A stretch of 48,335 nt of DNA from an uncultured Rhodospirillales bacterium (GTDB lineage: Bacteria; Pseudomonadota; Alphaproteobacteria; Acetobacterales; Acetobacteraceae), in contig CAIJTR010000058.1 in assembly GCA_903823665.1 (NCBI GenBank), forward strand, positions 1-48,335. The letters run 5' to 3'. The translations under genes and the position numbers were made by a program. Shown in pieces: positions 41,833 to 48,335 of the stretch (position 1 is its first letter; each line of letters opens with the position of its first letter). Under the pieces are notes generated by a model. It did not search any database. It was not told the origin of the DNA and was given only the letters and a program-made list of their open reading frames with translations.

Positions 41833-42707
41833 CAGCGGCGCCCCAGCAGGCCCTGTGGGCGCAGATAGACCACCACGACCAGCAACAGCAGGACGGGGAT
41901 GGTGCGGATGGATGGCGAGATCAAATAGGCGGTGATCGTCTCAAGGTAGCCCACGACATAGGCTCCGACGAGTGAGCCCGTCACGGAGCCGAGGCCGCCG
42001 AGGACGACGATGGAAAACGCGCTGGCGGTGAGCTGGCCCACATTGTCGGAAGATACACCAAGGAAGGAGCCGAGCAGCACGCCTGCGATTCCTGCCAGCA
42101 CGCCGTAGAGGCCCCAGACGTAGAGGTAGATTGTCGGCAGTTCGAAGCCGAGCAAGGTAAGGCCGCGCGGGTTGATGGAGGCGGCGAGCAGCACTTTGCC
42201 GACGCGGGTGCGGTTGACGAGCAGCCAGAGCGCCCCGATGGCGGTCCAGGAGAGAACGGCGGTGACGATCTCCTGCGAGGGCGTGCGGATGCCGGCGATG
42301 CTGATCACGCCTGGGATCAACGGAAGCACCGTTTTGGGGTTCGACGTGAACAGGTAGGCGATGGCCTCCTGCAGCATAATGCCCCAGAGCAGGGTTCCGG
42401 TGAGGACGAAGATCTCTTTCTCCTCCCGCGGGATGCGCTTGGAGGTTTGGATCGGGCGGACGACAAGTAAATAGGTGGCAAAGCTCATCGCAACGCTGGC
42501 CAGCACACCTGCGCCGGCCCCCCCGTAGGGACCAAGGCCAAGCGTTCCGGCAGCGGCCCATGCGGCGACGGCGGCCGTGACCATGATGGCCCCGTGCGAG
42601 AGGTTGAGCACACCGGAGACGCCGAAGATCAGCGTGAAGCCGATGGCACCGACACCGTAAAGGCTGCTGATGGCGAAACCATCAATCAGGATTTGGAGTA
42701 ATTTCAT
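41832..42707 (-). CDS. livH: Branched-chain amino-acid-type ABC permease LivH
   Basis: This encodes 291 residues with about eight hydrophobic segments. GFAISSLYGVGAIGFTLIFGVSGVLNLSHGAIMV near the N-terminus is the LivH signature, and VVLGGLGSVTGSLVGAYVVGYLET is the conserved C-terminal coupling region. It pairs with LivM. It lies 58 bases after the binding-protein gene, with a strong hairpin in the gap that may lower its expression relative to the binding protein. Confidence 0.92.
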   Translation of the reverse strand: MKLLQILIDGFAISSLYGVGAIGFTLIFGVSGVLNLSHGAIMVTAAVAAWAAAGTLGLGPYGGAGAGVLASVAMSFATYLLVVRPIQTSKRIPREEKEIFVLTGTLLWGIMLQEAIAYLFTSNPKTVLPLIPGVISIAGIRTPSQEIVTAVLSWTAIGALWLLVNRTRVGKVLLAASINPRGLTLLGFELPTIYLYVWGLYGVLAGIAGVLLGSFLGVSSDNVGQLTASAFSIVVLGGLGSVTGSLVGAYVVGYLETITAYLISPSIRTIPVLLLLVVVVYLRPQGLLGRR

Positions 42708-42722
42708 GGAGATCTTCGCGCA

Positions 42723-42758
42723 ATCCGGCAGCCGGAGCGGGTGCCCCGGCTGCCGGAT
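42723..42758. other. Strong hairpin between the binding-protein gene and livH
   Basis: Perfect 13-base arms ATCCGGCAGCCGG (42723-42735) and CCGGCTGCCGGAT (42746-42758) flank a 10-base loop. No T-run follows on the minus strand, so it is not a full terminator. In binding-protein operons such hairpins often protect the upstream mRNA from 3' exonucleases, leaving much binding protein and little permease. Confidence 0.8.
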
Positions 42759-42765
42759 GCAGGCC

Positions 42766-43992
42766 TTAGTTGGTCGGCAGCTTCACAAAGGCGGGGAAGC
42801 TGACCTTGGCGTTGGCCACATTCGATGGCCAAACGGTCTGCTGCTTGCCACCCTGCCATTGGACAAGGAGACCGGAGATGTATTCCGGGCTCACCTTCAG
42901 CGCGTGGGTGAAGTCACTGTCACGGCCGTAGAACTCCACCTTGCCGATGGTGCCGGTCCAGGACGTTGTTTCGAGTGCTGCAACCAGCTTGTCCGGGTCG
43001 GAACTGCCGGCGCGCTTGATGGCGTCGGCGATGTAGTAGACCTCATCGTAGGTGGTGTAGCCAGTGTAGGACGGGGTCACGCCGTATTTCTTCACGAAGG
43101 CGTTGGTGAAGGGGATCGTCTTTGCAGTGACGGCGACATCGGGTGCTGACACGGTCTGGTAGATCACCGATTCGGTGGCGCCGTTGGTGTCTTTGTAGAA
43201 GGTGCTCGACGTGGCCTGGCTGCTGATGCCGATCATCGGGATCGGCACTTGCTGGTCATGCCACTGCACGGTGGGCTGCACGCCGACATGGGAGATGCCG
43301 GTGACGATGACGTCCGGCTTCAGGCCTTCGATCTTGTTGAAGACCGGGGTGAAGTCCGTCGTGTCTGGCGAGAGGCGAATGTGGTCGAGCACCTTGATGC
43401 CGATCTTGGGCAGGCATTTGAGGTATTCGGCGTCGAGCGGGATGGTCCAGGCGGCGTCTTCGCTCATCACCACTGCGGTCTTCATGTGCAACTGATCAAC
43501 GGCCACGACCTTGAGGCCGTCGCACACGCTGTCGGACAGGAAGGTGGAGGCGAGGTAGCCGTGGAAGGTGTATTTGAGATTGTCGTAATCGTTGTGGACG
43601 CGGTGTGAAATGTCATCGCTTGCAGCGCCCGGCGTGATCATCGGAAGCTTGAGGCGGCCGGACCAGGGTTCGAGGGCGAGTACCACCTCGGAGATGTAGC
43701 TGGCGATGACAGCGTGGGCGTGGTCCTGGTTGGCGGCGCGTTGAAAGGCGCGGACGGCGTCAGCGGCGGAGTTGTGGTCGTCATACTCGACGATCTCGAT
43801 CATGCGACCGCCCACGCCACCGGCGGCGTTGATTTCATCGGCGGCGAGGTGGGCAGCCTGCGGAATGGAGGCACCGCTGATCGAGCTTGCTTCGGCGATG
43901 ACGGCAATCTTGATGGGGTCGGCGGCGTGTGCTGCCAGAGGCATCATCGCGGTGGCAAGTGCGGCTGCCCAAATTCCTGAAAGTTTCGCCAT
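42766..43992 (-). CDS. ABC transporter substrate-binding protein, LivJ/LivK type
   Basis: This encodes 408 residues with a clear Sec signal peptide (KLSGIWAAALATAMMPLAAHA, then ADPIKIAVIAE). The mature protein is a type I periplasmic binding fold: AHLAADEINAAGGVGGRMIEIVEYDDHNSA and VIASYISEVVLALEPW are typical of branched-chain amino acid, amide and urea binders. The ligand cannot be read from sequence. AGGGAA lies 6 bases before the ATG. It sits between the gamma-glutamyltransferase-like gene and livH in the same direction. Confidence 0.9.
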   Translation of the reverse strand: MAKLSGIWAAALATAMMPLAAHAADPIKIAVIAEASSISGASIPQAAHLAADEINAAGGVGGRMIEIVEYDDHNSAADAVRAFQRAANQDHAHAVIASYISEVVLALEPWSGRLKLPMITPGAASDDISHRVHNDYDNLKYTFHGYLASTFLSDSVCDGLKVVAVDQLHMKTAVVMSEDAAWTIPLDAEYLKCLPKIGIKVLDHIRLSPDTTDFTPVFNKIEGLKPDVIVTGISHVGVQPTVQWHDQQVPIPMIGISSQATSSTFYKDTNGATESVIYQTVSAPDVAVTAKTIPFTNAFVKKYGVTPSYTGYTTYDEVYYIADAIKRAGSSDPDKLVAALETTSWTGTIGKVEFYGRDSDFTHALKVSPEYISGLLVQWQGGKQQTVWPSNVANAKVSFPAFVKLPTN

Positions 43993-44075
43993 GTCTGTTC
44001 CCTGCGAAATTTGATGTCCCGCTTTGCGCGGGTTGCATCACAGATCGTATAGAACTCCGGCAGGCTGGCAAGATG

Positions 44076-44103
44076 CTTCGTGGGGCGTTTCTACCCCACG
44101 AAG
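44076..44103 (-). terminator. Hairpin after the gamma-glutamyltransferase-like gene
   Basis: Perfect 10-base arms CTTCGTGGGG (44076-44085) and CCCCACGAAG (44094-44103) flank an 8-base loop and start 8 bases past the stop at 44112. No run of T follows, so termination is likely weak or Rho-assisted. Some read-through into the transporter genes is plausible. Confidence 0.55.
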
Positions 44104-44111
44104 CCGGATAT

Positions 44112-45887
44112 TTATCGCCCGATAGCGTAGCCCTGCATGCCGCGTGGGTTGGCACCAGTGAACATCTGGCCGTCTGGCTCAATGCGGGCGGCGGAGAGGC
44201 GGCCTTCGCTCCAGTCGTCACCCATCTCGGCCTTGTGGCCACGTGCTTTCAGCGCTTCGAGCACGGAGGCGGCGAAGCGGCCTTCGATGACGACCTTGCC
44301 GGGGCGGGCGACGCGCGGCCAGAAGCTGCTCGGCCAATGCTCGGTGTGGAAGTTCGGCGCGTCGATGCTCTGTTGGATGTTGAGGTTGTGGTGGAGCATT
44401 CGCAGCAACATGACGGTCTGCCATTGGTCCTGCTGCTCGCCGCCGGGGGTGCCGAGGCTCATCCAGGGCACGCCGCCGCGCAGCACCATGCTGGGCGAGA
44501 GTGTGGTGCGCGGGCGTTTGCGCGGGGCGGTGGAATTCGGCAGGCCCGGTGTGAGCCAGAACATCTGGCCTCGGGTGGAGAGCGGGAAGCCGAGGCCGGG
44601 GACGACAGGGGAGGATTGCAGCCAGCCGCCCGATGGTGTGGCACTGACCATGTTGCCCCAGCGGTCGATGACGTCGATATGGCAGGTGTCGCCGCCGGTG
44701 GCACCGAGGCGGGCGACGGTCGGCTCGCCGGCACCTGGGTCACGCGTCAGCCACGTGGCGCGATCTTCGGCGTGGTGATCGACGATGGGGTTGTAGCCGG
44801 CGATCTGGCCGGGGCGGAGTTCCATCGAGGCGGTATCACCGATCAGCTTGCGGCGCTCGGCGTTGTATTCTTCGGAGAGCAGTGTCGCCAACGGGACCTG
44901 CACGAAATCCGGGTCGCCGTAGTAGGCTTCACGGTCGGCGAAGGCGAGCTTGGCGGTTTCGACGACGGTGTGGATGAAGTCTGGCCCCATCGGGTCCATC
45001 GCCGCGATGTCGATGCCTTTGAAGATGGCGAATTGCTGCAGGAAGGTTGGGCCTTGTGACCAGGTGCCGCATTTGAGAATGGTGTGGCCGTGATAGTCGA
45101 GGCTGAGCGGGGCTTCGACGGGGGCGGACCAGCGGGCCATGTCATCGGCGGTGAGAAGGCCCGCGTTGCGGCGGCCGGAGCTGTCCATCAGCTCGGTGCG
45201 GTAGAACTTGTCCACCGCCTCGGCGACGAAGCCGCGATAGAAGGCGTTGCGGGCGGCGTCGATGCGGGCTTCGCGGCTGTCACCGACCGATTCGCGCAGC
45301 AGGCGTTCCCAGAAATCGGCCAGCGCCGGGCGGGAGAACAAGCCGCCCACTTGCGGCACACGGCCGTTGAGCAACCATGTGGCCGCAGATGTGGGCCATT
45401 CCTGCTCGAACAGCGGGCGGACGGTTTCGATGGCGGCCGGGATGCGCGGGACGAGATGGATGCCGCGACGGGCGTAGCCGATGGCGAATTCCAGAACATC
45501 TGACAGCTCCCACGTGCCCCAGTCGCGCAGCATGGTGGCGAAGGCGTCGAATGCGCCGGGCACGACGGCGGGGAGCAGGCCGGTGCCGGGGATGAGGTCG
45601 AGGCCCATTCCGGTGTAGCGCTCGCAGGTGGCAGCGTCGGGGGCCACGCCCTGGCCGCAGATGACGTGCTGTTTTCCGGTTTTGGCGTCGTGAATGATGA
45701 TGGGCGCGTCACCGCCCGGGCCGTTCAGATGCGGCTCGGCGACGTTGAGGGTGAAGCCCACGGCGGCGGCGGCGTCGAACGCGTTGCCGCCTCGTTCCAG
45801 CACGGCCATGCCGACGGCGCTGGCGATCCAATGGGTGGTTGCCACCACGCCGAAGGTTGCGGCGATTTCTGGGCGGGTGGTGAACAT
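44112..45887 (-). CDS. Gamma-glutamyltransferase-like N-terminal nucleophile hydrolase
   Basis: This encodes 591 residues. The catalytic Thr of the small subunit is T401 in GGDTCHIDVIDRWGN (TTHYSVVD in E. coli Ggt), where autocleavage would occur. GPGGD (56-60), GTWSQGP, and a C-terminal SLGTPGGEQQDQW region are conserved. No signal peptide is present, unlike classical periplasmic Ggt, so it probably acts in the cytoplasm on an imported gamma-glutamyl compound, glutathione derivative or acyl amide. The open frame extends to 46037, but ATG 45887, with GGAG about 10 bases before it, is the credible start. It is divergent from phnN. Confidence 0.88.
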   Translation of the reverse strand: MFTTRPEIAATFGVVATTHWIASAVGMAVLERGGNAFDAAAAVGFTLNVAEPHLNGPGGDAPIIIHDAKTGKQHVICGQGVAPDAATCERYTGMGLDLIPGTGLLPAVVPGAFDAFATMLRDWGTWELSDVLEFAIGYARRGIHLVPRIPAAIETVRPLFEQEWPTSAATWLLNGRVPQVGGLFSRPALADFWERLLRESVGDSREARIDAARNAFYRGFVAEAVDKFYRTELMDSSGRRNAGLLTADDMARWSAPVEAPLSLDYHGHTILKCGTWSQGPTFLQQFAIFKGIDIAAMDPMGPDFIHTVVETAKLAFADREAYYGDPDFVQVPLATLLSEEYNAERRKLIGDTASMELRPGQIAGYNPIVDHHAEDRATWLTRDPGAGEPTVARLGATGGDTCHIDVIDRWGNMVSATPSGGWLQSSPVVPGLGFPLSTRGQMFWLTPGLPNSTAPRKRPRTTLSPSMVLRGGVPWMSLGTPGGEQQDQWQTVMLLRMLHHNLNIQQSIDAPNFHTEHWPSSFWPRVARPGKVVIEGRFAASVLEALKARGHKAEMGDDWSEGRLSAARIEPDGQMFTGANPRGMQGYAIGR

Positions 45888-45961
45888 TGTGACGCTCCGG
45901 TGCTTGCGGGAACAACAGGGTAGCCTGTAGCTGGACACTGTCAAAATGGCGGGGCGATGCG

Positions 45962-46489
45962 ATGCTGGTTCTGATTGTCGGACCCTCGGGGGCGGGCAAG
46001 GACACGCTGCTGGATGCGGTTCGCGCAGGGCTTGCAAACGACACGCGCGTGCTGTTTGCGCGGCGTGAGATCACGCGCCCGGCGACGCCTGGGGGGGAGG
46101 ATCATCTGCCTGTGGATGAGGCGACTTTCATCGCCCGTCGCGACGAGGGCGGGTATGCGCTGTGGTGGCAGGCGCATGGGCTGAGCTATGGCATCTCGTT
46201 GGACATTGAGGCGGCACTGGCGGCGGGTGTGGTGGTGGTGGCCAGCGTTTCGCGTTCGGTGATTGCTGAGGCGGCGCAGCGTTACGCGGTGCGGGTGGTG
46301 GAGATTACGGCGTCTCCGGCGGTTCTGGCGGAGCGGCTGCGGGCGCGCGGGCGTGAGGGGGCTGAGGATATTGCGCGACGTCTGGCGCGGGAGGTGCCGC
46401 TGCCGGTTGGCCTTTTGGTGACGAGCGTTGTGAATGACGGGAGCGTGGCTGAGGGGGCTGCGCGGTTGCGGGCGGCGTTGTTGGGGTAA
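45962..46489 (+). CDS. phnN: Ribose 1,5-bisphosphokinase PhnN
   Basis: This encodes 175 residues of the guanylate-kinase-like fold: P-loop VGPSGAGKDT (about 6-15), then RREITRPATPGGEDH and the SVSRSV region. PhnN phosphorylates ribose 1,5-bisphosphate to PRPP, the last step in recovering the ribose released by the C-P lyase pathway. Here it points toward the DUF1045 and phnM genes on the opposite strand, with the orphan gene 46671-47150 between them. Copy D of the palindrome family terminates it. Confidence 0.93.
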   Translation: MLVLIVGPSGAGKDTLLDAVRAGLANDTRVLFARREITRPATPGGEDHLPVDEATFIARRDEGGYALWWQAHGLSYGISLDIEAALAAGVVVVASVSRSVIAEAAQRYAVRVVEITASPAVLAERLRARGREGAEDIARRLAREVPLPVGLLVTSVVNDGSVAEGAARLRAALLG

Positions 46490-46501
46490 TCCGCTGGGTA
46501 G

Positions 46502-46535
46502 GGTGCAGTCCGCTTCGGGACTGGACCATTTTTTT
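46502..46535 (+). terminator. Intrinsic terminator of phnN made from a REP-like palindrome (copy D)
   Basis: The palindrome GGTGCAGT...ACTGGACC (46502-46527, one mismatch) is followed by A and then seven T on the plus strand, 12 bases after the phnN stop. The same arrangement, palindrome plus T-run, ends the photolyase operon at 757-788. Confidence 0.8.
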
Positions 46536-46545
46536 CCGCAGAGAT

Positions 46546-46571
46546 GGTGCAGTTCCAAAGCGAACTGCACC
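46546..46571. repeat. REP-like palindrome (copy E)
   Basis: GGTGCAGTT, 8 bases, AACTGCACC: perfect 9-base arms. It is inverted relative to copy D, so 46499-46574 can fold as one larger hairpin with arms GTAGGGTGCAGT...ACTGCACCCTAC, just as copies A and B can at the other end of the window. Confidence 0.8.
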
Positions 46572-46627
46572 CTACGGTTTTATACCTAGTTGGGAGGATT
46601 GTCCTTGCGGCCAGTGGCAGTTATGTG

Positions 46628-46653
46628 GTTAGAGTGTGGATACTCACTCTAAC
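46628..46653. promoter_or_regulatory. Hairpin or operator upstream of the orphan gene
   Basis: GTTAGAGTG (46628-46636) and CACTCTAAC (46645-46653) form perfect 9-base arms around 8 bases. It ends directly at the ribosome site AAGGAG (46655-46660), so either a regulator's operator or an RNA hairpin affecting ribosome access is possible. Confidence 0.5.
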
Positions 46654-46670
46654 AAAGGAGCCTCGCCCCA

Positions 46671-47150
46671 ATGGCCGTCACCCGCATTCCCGCAACTCCT
46701 GATCCGCTGGTGCTGCTTTGCATCATCGGCGGAGCTGTGCGTGGGGCAGGGGAGTGGAATCTGCTGATGCAATTGCTGGTGATTTGCACCTACAGCCCGG
46801 CCTTAAAACATGCTCTGCTGGCGTGGCTTGTCACCGAAGAGCGTTATCAGGCTTTGGAGTTTGAGGAAGAAGCTGGCGTCGTCGAGGATGGCTGGGGCGG
46901 TTTGGATGGGCTCTATCGGGGCTTTATGACGCCCAAGGGGCGCGTTGTGCTGTGGCGGCATGTGACCCGGTTTGGCCTGGCTGTGATGATCCCGGTGATC
47001 ACGGCGGTGATTGTCCGCGCGCCGGGCAAGCTGGTGCCGACGTGTGGCTGGAGCCTGACGCGGTCGTTGGGAGATGTTTATTTTTTTTCGTTTTCAAGGC
47101 GGGTTTTGGCCGTCTTGAAGAACTGTGTCCAAATCGTTCCGGTTAGTTAA
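46671..47150 (+). CDS. Orphan conserved protein, paralogue of 276-758
   Basis: This encodes 159 residues of the same unrecognised family as 276-758, gap-free and about three-quarters identical over residues 1-110. Conserved features include an acidic block (EERY..LEFEEEAGVVEDGW) and a basic-aromatic block (KGRVVLWRHVTRFG). Residues 15-50 are largely hydrophobic (LLCIIGGAVRGAG...LLMQLLVICTYSPALKHALLAWL) and residues 98-112 again, so membrane association is possible. AAGGAG lies 10 bases before the ATG. The gene separates phnN from DUF1045. The longest identical DNA stretch with the other copy is 26 bases (46947-46972 and 552-577). Function unknown. Confidence 0.75.
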   Translation: MAVTRIPATPDPLVLLCIIGGAVRGAGEWNLLMQLLVICTYSPALKHALLAWLVTEERYQALEFEEEAGVVEDGWGGLDGLYRGFMTPKGRVVLWRHVTRFGLAVMIPVITAVIVRAPGKLVPTCGWSLTRSLGDVYFFSFSRRVLAVLKNCVQIVPVS

Positions 47151-47162
47151 TGAAAATACGCT

Positions 47163-47834
47163 TTAACCCCGAAGTGGCAGGCGTTCGGCCAGGACGAAGG
47201 CGGCACCAGGGCTGGCTTGGGTGAAGAGGCAGAGATCGGTGACGCGGCGAGGGGCGCGCAGTGTGTCGGCGAAGACGTCTTCCAGGGCGGGGCGATAGAC
47301 GGATAGTTCGGACGCACTCAGTCGGCGCGTCAGGGTCATGTGGAAGAACCAGGTTTTGAACACGTAGGGATAGCCCCAGCGGACGAGCATGGCGTCCTGC
47401 GCGTCGGTCAGGCTGGAGCGGCGGCGGCGGGCGAGTTCGGCCTCGGTGGGCGGGGTGCGCAGATGGTCAAGACCTTCGACGCAGATATCGGCGAGTGCCT
47501 GGAGTTCGGCGCTGGGCTCGGCGTCCCGCAGGGCGAGGAAGCCGGAGAGATCGGCCAGTTCCAGGCGCGGCAGATTGAACGGGGCGACGCGCCCGGCCAC
47601 GTCTTCGGCAGCGGTGACGACGGCGTCCCAACTCGCGGTGGCGATGGGTGTCATTGGGGGTTTGAGCGTGGCGTGGAAGCCATACATCCGCGCATCGGCG
47701 GTGATTTCCGCGATGTTGGGAATGGAGGGCTGGGAGAGCTGGGCGTTGGTGTCGGCGTCACGCCCCAGCCAATGCGAGCCGAGCCGCCAGAGTGGGTCGT
47801 TTTGCTGGGGAGCGTAGTAGATGGCGACGCGCAT
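47163..47834 (-). CDS. DUF1045 family phosphonate-metabolism protein
   Basis: This encodes 223 residues matching the DUF1045 proteins of C-P lyase loci: YAPQQNDPLWRLGSHWLGRDA at the start, YGFHATLKPPM (first H-x-T motif) and FHMTLTRRL (second H-x-T motif). The two H-x-T pairs mark a 2H phosphoesterase fold. A role in phosphonate degradation is inferred from context across bacteria; the reaction is not established. It follows phnM by 40 bases in the same direction. Confidence 0.92.
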   Translation of the reverse strand: MRVAIYYAPQQNDPLWRLGSHWLGRDADTNAQLSQPSIPNIAEITADARMYGFHATLKPPMTPIATASWDAVVTAAEDVAGRVAPFNLPRLELADLSGFLALRDAEPSAELQALADICVEGLDHLRTPPTEAELARRRRSSLTDAQDAMLVRWGYPYVFKTWFFHMTLTRRLSASELSVYRPALEDVFADTLRAPRRVTDLCLFTQASPGAAFVLAERLPLRG

Positions 47835-47874
47835 CAGGCCACCCTTTCTCGAAAGTCAGGCAAGAGGCGGCGCA

Positions 47875-48335
47875 TCATGCGACGCGTTCGCCGGCACGCC
47901 AGACCTGACGGACGACGGGGATGCTCTCATGGACGCGCACGCGCAGAAGATCGGCGCGCAGGCCGGTTTCGATGCGGCCGCGATCTGGGAGATGGGCCAT
48001 GCGGGCGGGGTTGTCGGTGATCATGGCGACCGCCTTGGGCAAGCTGATATTGCACTTGGCGACGGCGATGAAGGCTGCCTCGACGAGAGCTGCTGGGACG
48101 TAATCCGACGCGAAAGCATCGACCAGACCCTCGCGCACCAAATCGGCGGCGTTGACGTTGCCGGAGTGGGAGCCGCCGCGGACGATGTTGGGGGCACCGG
48201 CGATGACGGTCATGCCGGATGTGTGGGCGGCGCGGGCGGCATCGAGGCGGACGGGGAATTCGCTGATCAAGATGCCGTCGGACACATTCTCGGCAATGTC
48301 GGCCAGGGTCTCGTCGTCATGGCTGGCCCTAGCGA
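47875..48335 (-). CDS. phnM: PhnM, 5' end outside the window
   Basis: The 153 C-terminal codons are present and the frame is open to the window edge (ASHDDETLADIAENVSDG at the top), so the gene continues beyond 48335. Signature segments are ISEFPV, GAPNIVRGGSHSGN and FASDYVPAALVEAAF of the amidohydrolase PhnM. The enzyme removes diphosphate from alpha-D-ribose 1-methylphosphonate 5-triphosphate before C-P bond cleavage. The rest of the C-P lyase genes probably lie to the right. Confidence 0.95.
   Translation of the reverse strand, partial: ARASHDDETLADIAENVSDGILISEFPVRLDAARAAHTSGMTVIAGAPNIVRGGSHSGNVNAADLVREGLVDAFASDYVPAALVEAAFIAVAKCNISLPKAVAMITDNPARMAHLPDRGRIETGLRADLLRVRVHESIPVVRQVWRAGERVA

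Noticed and set aside
276-47150. A 46-kb composite element bounded by the two paralogues as direct repeats
   Set aside because: The copies share only short exact DNA stretches (longest seen 26 bases), and the interval holds housekeeping genes such as gltX, so it is not a credible mobile unit.
1-48335. CRISPR arrays, tRNA or rRNA genes, transposases, prophage genes
   Set aside because: No regularly spaced repeats, no cloverleaf-like sequence in the gaps, and no recombinase or phage protein among the supported genes.

Overview
The window is G+C-rich (about two-thirds G+C by eye) and densely coded. Genes abut or overlap by 4 bases in long one-strand runs. The gene families (CrtC/CrtD carotenoid enzymes, ComEC without a hydrolase domain, single-domain ModE, the ligase-associated repair set, phnM/phnN/DUF1045) point to an alphaproteobacterium. 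I would guess a phototrophic or formerly phototrophic member of the Rhodospirillales/Acetobacteraceae, but no rRNA is present to settle it. I see no transposase, prophage, CRISPR array, tRNA or rRNA.

Layout. 1-800: palindromic repeats and an orphan gene (276-758) whose paralogue lies 46 kb away at 46671-47150. 803-7964 (minus): a tightly overlapping operon of photolyase, FAD oxidoreductase, DUF1365 protein, Cfa-family methyltransferase, MFS transporter, phosphatase and DUF3833 lipoprotein. This resembles the light and singlet-oxygen membrane-lipid clusters known from other bacteria. The methyltransferase has lost two bicarbonate-site residues of true cyclopropane synthases. 8025-13803: the complete ligase-associated DNA repair set (PdeM, Lhr-type helicase / exonuclease, ATP-dependent ligase) in two divergent pairs. 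13807-19956: cold-shock protein, MFS exporter, flavin reductase, two divergent paralogous beta-helix proteins whose start codons abut, and an ABC exporter. 20030-21420: an AT-rich patch with one gene resembling a haem-binding beta-barrel protein, probably acquired. 21556-25541: glycosyltransferase, ModE-like regulator and modABC with a recognisable Mo-box over its promoter. 25579-31323: MarR regulator, VOC protein, SDR, ComEC, GltX. 31412-37580: TolB/TPR protein, PanE, then overlapping crtD, crtC and a cytochrome P450. 37549-45887 (minus): a gamma-glutamyltransferase-like enzyme, a branched-chain amino-acid-type ABC importer whose two ATPases are fused in one chain, a serine hydrolase and a membrane protein. 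45962-48335: phnN, the second orphan paralogue, DUF1045 and a truncated phnM, which form the edge of a C-P lyase locus.

How it fits together. Two modules suit life in light with oxygen: photolyase plus lipid modification, and carotenoid end-group modification with an added P450. The ligase-associated repair set stands beside the photolyase operon. The best candidates for undescribed biology are (1) the lipid operon with its non-canonical Cfa homologue, (2) the crtD-crtC-P450 operon, (3) the orphan paralogue family with its dispersed 26-bp palindromes, two of which double as terminators, and (4) the fused LivG-LivF ATPase with one degenerate signature motif.
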